Assembly: GCF_016613535.2 (NCBI RefSeq)
Contig: NZ_CP071518.1
Span: 1,240,001 to 1,304,000 of the forward strand
Length of the DNA: 64,000 nucleotides
DNA from: Lysobacter solisilvae
GTDB lineage: Bacteria > Pseudomonadota > Gammaproteobacteria > Xanthomonadales > Xanthomonadaceae
Direction of reading: 5' to 3'
In this document: piece after piece, positions 60,645 to 64,000 of the stretch
Layout: every line of letters starts with the position of its first letter
Position numbering within the stretch: position 1 is the stretch's first letter
Program-made: the position numbers and the translations under genes
Notes under the pieces: model-generated
Databases searched by the model: none
What the model was told of the DNA's origin: nothing
The model's input: the letters and a program-made list of their open reading frames with translations, nothing else

Positions 60645-61580
60645 TCACTCGCCCTTGCCCAGCTGCAGCCGGGCGTCGCCCGAGAAGGTTTCCAGGCTGA
60701 TTTCACCGTCGCCGCCGCCATAGCTGTGCTCGAAGCTTGAGCCGGGGCCGTGCTTGGGGCGGCTGATCTCCACGCCCGGCGCGCTCAGGTCGCCACTGAA
60801 GCTTTCGCCGCGCACCTGCGCCGACAGGTTCGCCGGCAGGTTCAGGGTGAGGTTGCCGCTCACGCTTTCCAGTTCGATCCGGCCGCCCTTGGCCAGGCTG
60901 GAACCGATGCGCATGTCGCCGGAGACGGTGGTGCCGCTCAGGCGCTCCACGCTGCTCTGGTGACCGGACATCTCCACGTCGCCCGACACCGTCTCCACGT
61001 GCACTTCGCCGCTGAGCCGGCCGCGCAGGTCGATGTCGCCGCTCACGCTCTCGGTGCTGACCTGCGCACTGTTGAGGATGAGGTTGAGGTCGCCGCTGAC
61101 GCTGTCGATGTTCGCGTTGCGCGGCGCGCCGACCACCTTGATGTCGCCGCTGACGCTGTCGACGTTCATCTCGCCCGAGGCCATGCCTTCGATGTCGATG
61201 TCGGCCGACACGGCTTCGACTTCCAGGTCCGCCTGCAGCGGCACCATCAGGCGCAGCTCGGAGGGTTCGCTCTTGTCGCTGCCCGAGAAGAAGCCCAGGC
61301 CGCCGCTCTTGGGATAGCGCACGCGCACCGACAGGTGCTCGGCGTCGCCGGTGATCTCCAGCTTCTCCACGCCGGCGCCGAGGCTGCCTTCAATCTTGAC
61401 CTCGCGGCGGTCCCAGGCCCGCACCTCGATGCGGCCCTTGAGGTTTTCAACTTCCAGCCGGCCACGCGCATCCAGTGGCCGCGACTCATTGATGGGGGTG
61501 GCCGACCAGGCCGGGGAAGCCAGTCCCAGGCATGCCAGCACGGCGCCGACGAGGAGGAGGGGGGTAGGGGTGCGGTACAT
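60645..61580 (-). CDS. DUF4097-type exported beta-helix protein
   Basis: The product has 311 aa. The signal peptide is MYRTPTPLLLVGAVLACLGLASPAWSA. The mature part is a right-handed beta-helix-like array of the repeat DSVSGDI/ESVSGDL, about 10 copies (for example MNVDSVSGDIKVV, ANIDSVSGDLNLI, VHVETVSGDVEMSG). Its start has GGAGAACTCCC upstream. It is the last gene in an operon with an anti-sigma-like protein and an ECF sigma factor, so it is probably part of an envelope sensing or response module. The function of DUF4097 is unknown. Confidence 0.85.
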   Translation of the reverse strand: MYRTPTPLLLVGAVLACLGLASPAWSATPINESRPLDARGRLEVENLKGRIEVRAWDRREVKIEGSLGAGVEKLEITGDAEHLSVRVRYPKSGGLGFFSGSDKSEPSELRLMVPLQADLEVEAVSADIDIEGMASGEMNVDSVSGDIKVVGAPRNANIDSVSGDLNLILNSAQVSTESVSGDIDLRGRLSGEVHVETVSGDVEMSGHQSSVERLSGTTVSGDMRIGSSLAKGGRIELESVSGNLTLNLPANLSAQVRGESFSGDLSAPGVEISRPKHGPGSSFEHSYGGGDGEISLETFSGDARLQLGKGE

Positions 61581-61637
61581 GGGAGTTCTCCGGGAAATAC
61601 GTGCGTGCGGCGTTGCGGCGTGCATGAAAGGAAGGGG

Positions 61638-62222
61638 TCAGGTGTAGGCCAGGCGCTGGGTCAGCGCGATCCGGTGGGCGTAGGTGCGGCGCAGCTGCTC
61701 CAGCAGCAGCGTGGAATCGGGGTCGCGCGCCAGGGCCTGACGGATCAGGGCGGCGTCGCGGTCCAGGGCGTCGAAGGTCGGGCGCAGGCTGGCCGGCACG
61801 CGGGCGGTCGGGATGATCCCGGCAACCGGATCGCGCCGGTCGCGCTGACCCAGTTCCTGCAGCGCGGCCTGGTACTGCTGCGTCAGGCTCGCCGCCTCGC
61901 GCTGGACCAGGGTGGCCTGCGCGGTGGTCGGCGAAGACGGGGGGCTGCGGAAGCCGTCGCCGCTCAGCCAGCCGACCGCGCCCACCACCAGCAGCACGCT
62001 GGCGGCCATCGCCACCGGCTGCAGCCAGCGCGCCCGTCGCGGGGCGGCGGCCTGTCGGGGATGCGTCGCCAGGCGCGCGGCGATGCCGGGCCACAGGTCG
62101 TGGGCGGGCGCCGCATCGCGCCGCAGCGCGCGCAACTGCCAGCGCAGGGTGTCGTCCAGCGGCGTGGCATCCATCGCGCCGTCCGGACCCGGACCATTGT
62201 CGTTGCGGTGATCGTGCGTCAT
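61638..62222 (-). CDS. Single-span anti-sigma-factor-like protein
   Basis: The product has 194 aa. It has a cytoplasmic N-terminal part (DDTLRWQLRALRRDAAPAHDLWPGIAARL), one membrane span (VAMAASVLLVVGAVGWLSG) and a periplasmic helical part with REAASLTQQYQAALQELGQRD. The start overlaps the sigma-factor stop by 4 bases, a translational coupling typical for ECF/anti-sigma pairs. There is no zinc-binding HxxxCxxC motif, so it is not a ZAS-type anti-sigma. The anti-sigma role is inferred from position and shape. Confidence 0.75.
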   Translation of the reverse strand: MTHDHRNDNGPGPDGAMDATPLDDTLRWQLRALRRDAAPAHDLWPGIAARLATHPRQAAAPRRARWLQPVAMAASVLLVVGAVGWLSGDGFRSPPSSPTTAQATLVQREAASLTQQYQAALQELGQRDRRDPVAGIIPTARVPASLRPTFDALDRDAALIRQALARDPDSTLLLEQLRRTYAHRIALTQRLAYT

Positions 62223-62806
62223 GCGTGTCCCTCCAGCCGGGCGCGCAGCAGGCCGCGCGCGCGATGCAATTGTGCTTTTGAACTACCGACCGCCATGCCC
62301 AGTTCGGCGGCGATCTCGTCGTGTTGCCAGCCCTCCACGTCGTACAGGACCAGCACCGCGCGGGCACGCGGCGGCAGGCTCGCCACGGCGCGCTCCAGGT
62401 CCATCGACAGCGCCGTCGCGTGGCCCGCCGAATCGGTGGTGCCCAGCAGCTCGAAGGCGTCTTCGTCGCCCTCGTCGTGCGGCCGGCTGCGGCGGCTGCG
62501 CAGGTCCATCAGGGCGGTGTTGACCGCCAGGCGGTGCAGCCAGGTGTTGAAGGAGGATTCGAAGCGGAAGGCGGGCAGGGCCTGCCAGGCGCGGACGAAG
62601 GCGTCCTCGGTGAGGTCCTCGGCGCGGGCGCCATGGCCGCCCACCAGCCGGGCGATGACGCCATGGACCCGCCCCGCGTGGCGGCGATACAGCGCCTCGA
62701 AGGCGGCCACCTCGCCGCGCGCCGCCGCGCCGATCAGGGCGCGGTCGTCGTCGGCCGGGGTATCCGGGGCCTCGTCGGCGGGGTTGAGGGTCACGGCGGT
62801 CAGCAT
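62219..62806 (-). CDS. ECF-type RNA polymerase sigma factor
   Basis: It has 195 aa from ATG 62806; GTG 62812 would add two. Region 2 has FEALYRRHAGRVHGVIARLVGGHGARAEDLTEDAFVRAWQALPAFRFESSFNTWLHRLAVNTALMDLRSR; region 4 has LPPRARAVLVLYDVEGWQHDEIAAELGMAVGSSKAQLHRARGLLRARL. The linker contains DEGDEDAFEL. It directs transcription of an envelope or stress regulon, probably including its own operon. It is followed by its probable anti-sigma and the DUF4097 gene. Confidence 0.93.
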   Translation of the reverse strand: MLTAVTLNPADEAPDTPADDDRALIGAAARGEVAAFEALYRRHAGRVHGVIARLVGGHGARAEDLTEDAFVRAWQALPAFRFESSFNTWLHRLAVNTALMDLRSRRSRPHDEGDEDAFELLGTTDSAGHATALSMDLERAVASLPPRARAVLVLYDVEGWQHDEIAAELGMAVGSSKAQLHRARGLLRARLEGHA

Positions 62807-63121
62807 AGTCACTGGGATGCGGCGCCGGCCGCTCGCGTTTAAGCCGGCTGGACCATGACCTTCGACCGGGACCCATTGCGCCCGGCCGGGACCGGCCCCA
62901 GTTCAGGATTTCGCGGCGTCACGGCCGCTTCGCCCGCCCCGTCACGATCGTTCCGCTATCGTTTCATCTAACCGTCCTGTCCATTAGAACCAATTGATTC
63001 CAAAGGACTTTCCGGCCGTGCATCCCGCCGCGCCGGGCTGGAGCACCGTTCCAGAGCCGCAACAGTGCGGAACTTGAACGGGCTTTAGCAGTCCCACAAC
63101 CCGACTGCTAAGATGACCTCC
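62807..63121. other. Divergent spacer, ECF sigma operon / rpoH
   Basis: This is 315 bases with two divergent promoters. The half nearest rpoH is less GC-rich (TTTCATCTAACC at about 62961, CAATTGATTCC at about 62991) and ends in a CIRCE-like inverted repeat. No small gene is seen. Confidence 0.5.
63085..63111. promoter_or_regulatory. CIRCE-like inverted repeat at the rpoH start
   Basis: TTAGCAGTC (63085-63093), nine spacer bases, then GACTGCTAA (63103-63111), a perfect 9-bp dyad. The HrcA operator CIRCE is TTAGCACTC-N9-GAGTGCTAA; this differs by one symmetric change in each arm, with spacing identical. It ends 1 base before the first possible rpoH ATG (63113) and 10 before the preferred ATG (63122). 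Confidence 0.7.
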
Positions 63122-63997
<876 letters not shown>

Positions 63998-64000
63998 GCC

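Overview
The window is a 64 kb piece of a GC-rich (about 70% G+C by eye) gammaproteobacterial chromosome. Gene content and protein style point to the Xanthomonadaceae/Lysobacteraceae (Lysobacter, Luteimonas or Pseudoxanthomonas type). Evidence includes a polA-DUF2782 pair, a Rho protein with a long Q/G-rich N-terminal extension, the rhlB/trxA-rho divergon, ftsEX, an Entner-Doudoroff operon and a TonB-dependent alpha-glucan utilisation locus. I see no tRNA, rRNA, CRISPR array, prophage or insertion sequence.

Layout: 1-12.5 kb holds housekeeping genes (uvrD end, an HU-like protein, polA, hemF, an S9 peptidase, cydAB) plus a strong small-RNA candidate just after polA and a 14-bp tandem repeat before cydA. 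12.7-21.5 kb holds YcgL, a very large membrane-anchored ankyrin protein, a Kef-type antiporter and two TonB-C-like paralogues. 21.6-29.2 kb holds an MFS transporter and the zwf-pgl-edd-glk-eda operon. 29.2-29.7 kb is a gene-free block of 21-bp tandem repeats and palindromes. 29.7-52.2 kb is an alpha-glucan locus: an SLC5-type sugar symporter, a TonB-dependent receptor, a secreted GH13, a double esterase, a DUF6445-like protein, GH97, a pullulanase-type enzyme, a flavin-dependent halogenase, a GH13 alpha-glucosidase, an MFS maltose/maltodextrin transporter, a lipoprotein amylase and a LacI regulator. 52.4-64 kb returns to core genes: rho, trxA, rhlB, ftsEX, a double-receiver protein, ung, an ECF sigma/anti-sigma/DUF4097 operon and rpoH.

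The glucan locus reads as one pathway. Maltodextrins are cut outside the cell or in the periplasm, imported by the receptor and inner-membrane transporters, hydrolysed to glucose, phosphorylated by Glk and burned through the Entner-Doudoroff operon. Four near-identical 14-bp palindromes (TGNAWACGWWTNCA) lie before zwf, between the receptor and the GH13, between pulA and the halogenase, and between the alpha-glucosidase and the transporter. They suggest that one LacI-family repressor, probably the one encoded here, links all of these units.

Eight genes, including essential or near-essential ones (polA, ftsE), carry ten apparent single-base frameshifts, and a tandem esterase gene adds an eleventh. 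About eight of the eleven sit in what would be a CCTGG/CCAGG site if the reading frame were restored. That pattern suggests basecalling error at methylated CCWGG sites rather than real gene decay, so these genes are described as whole genes with an apparent frameshift.
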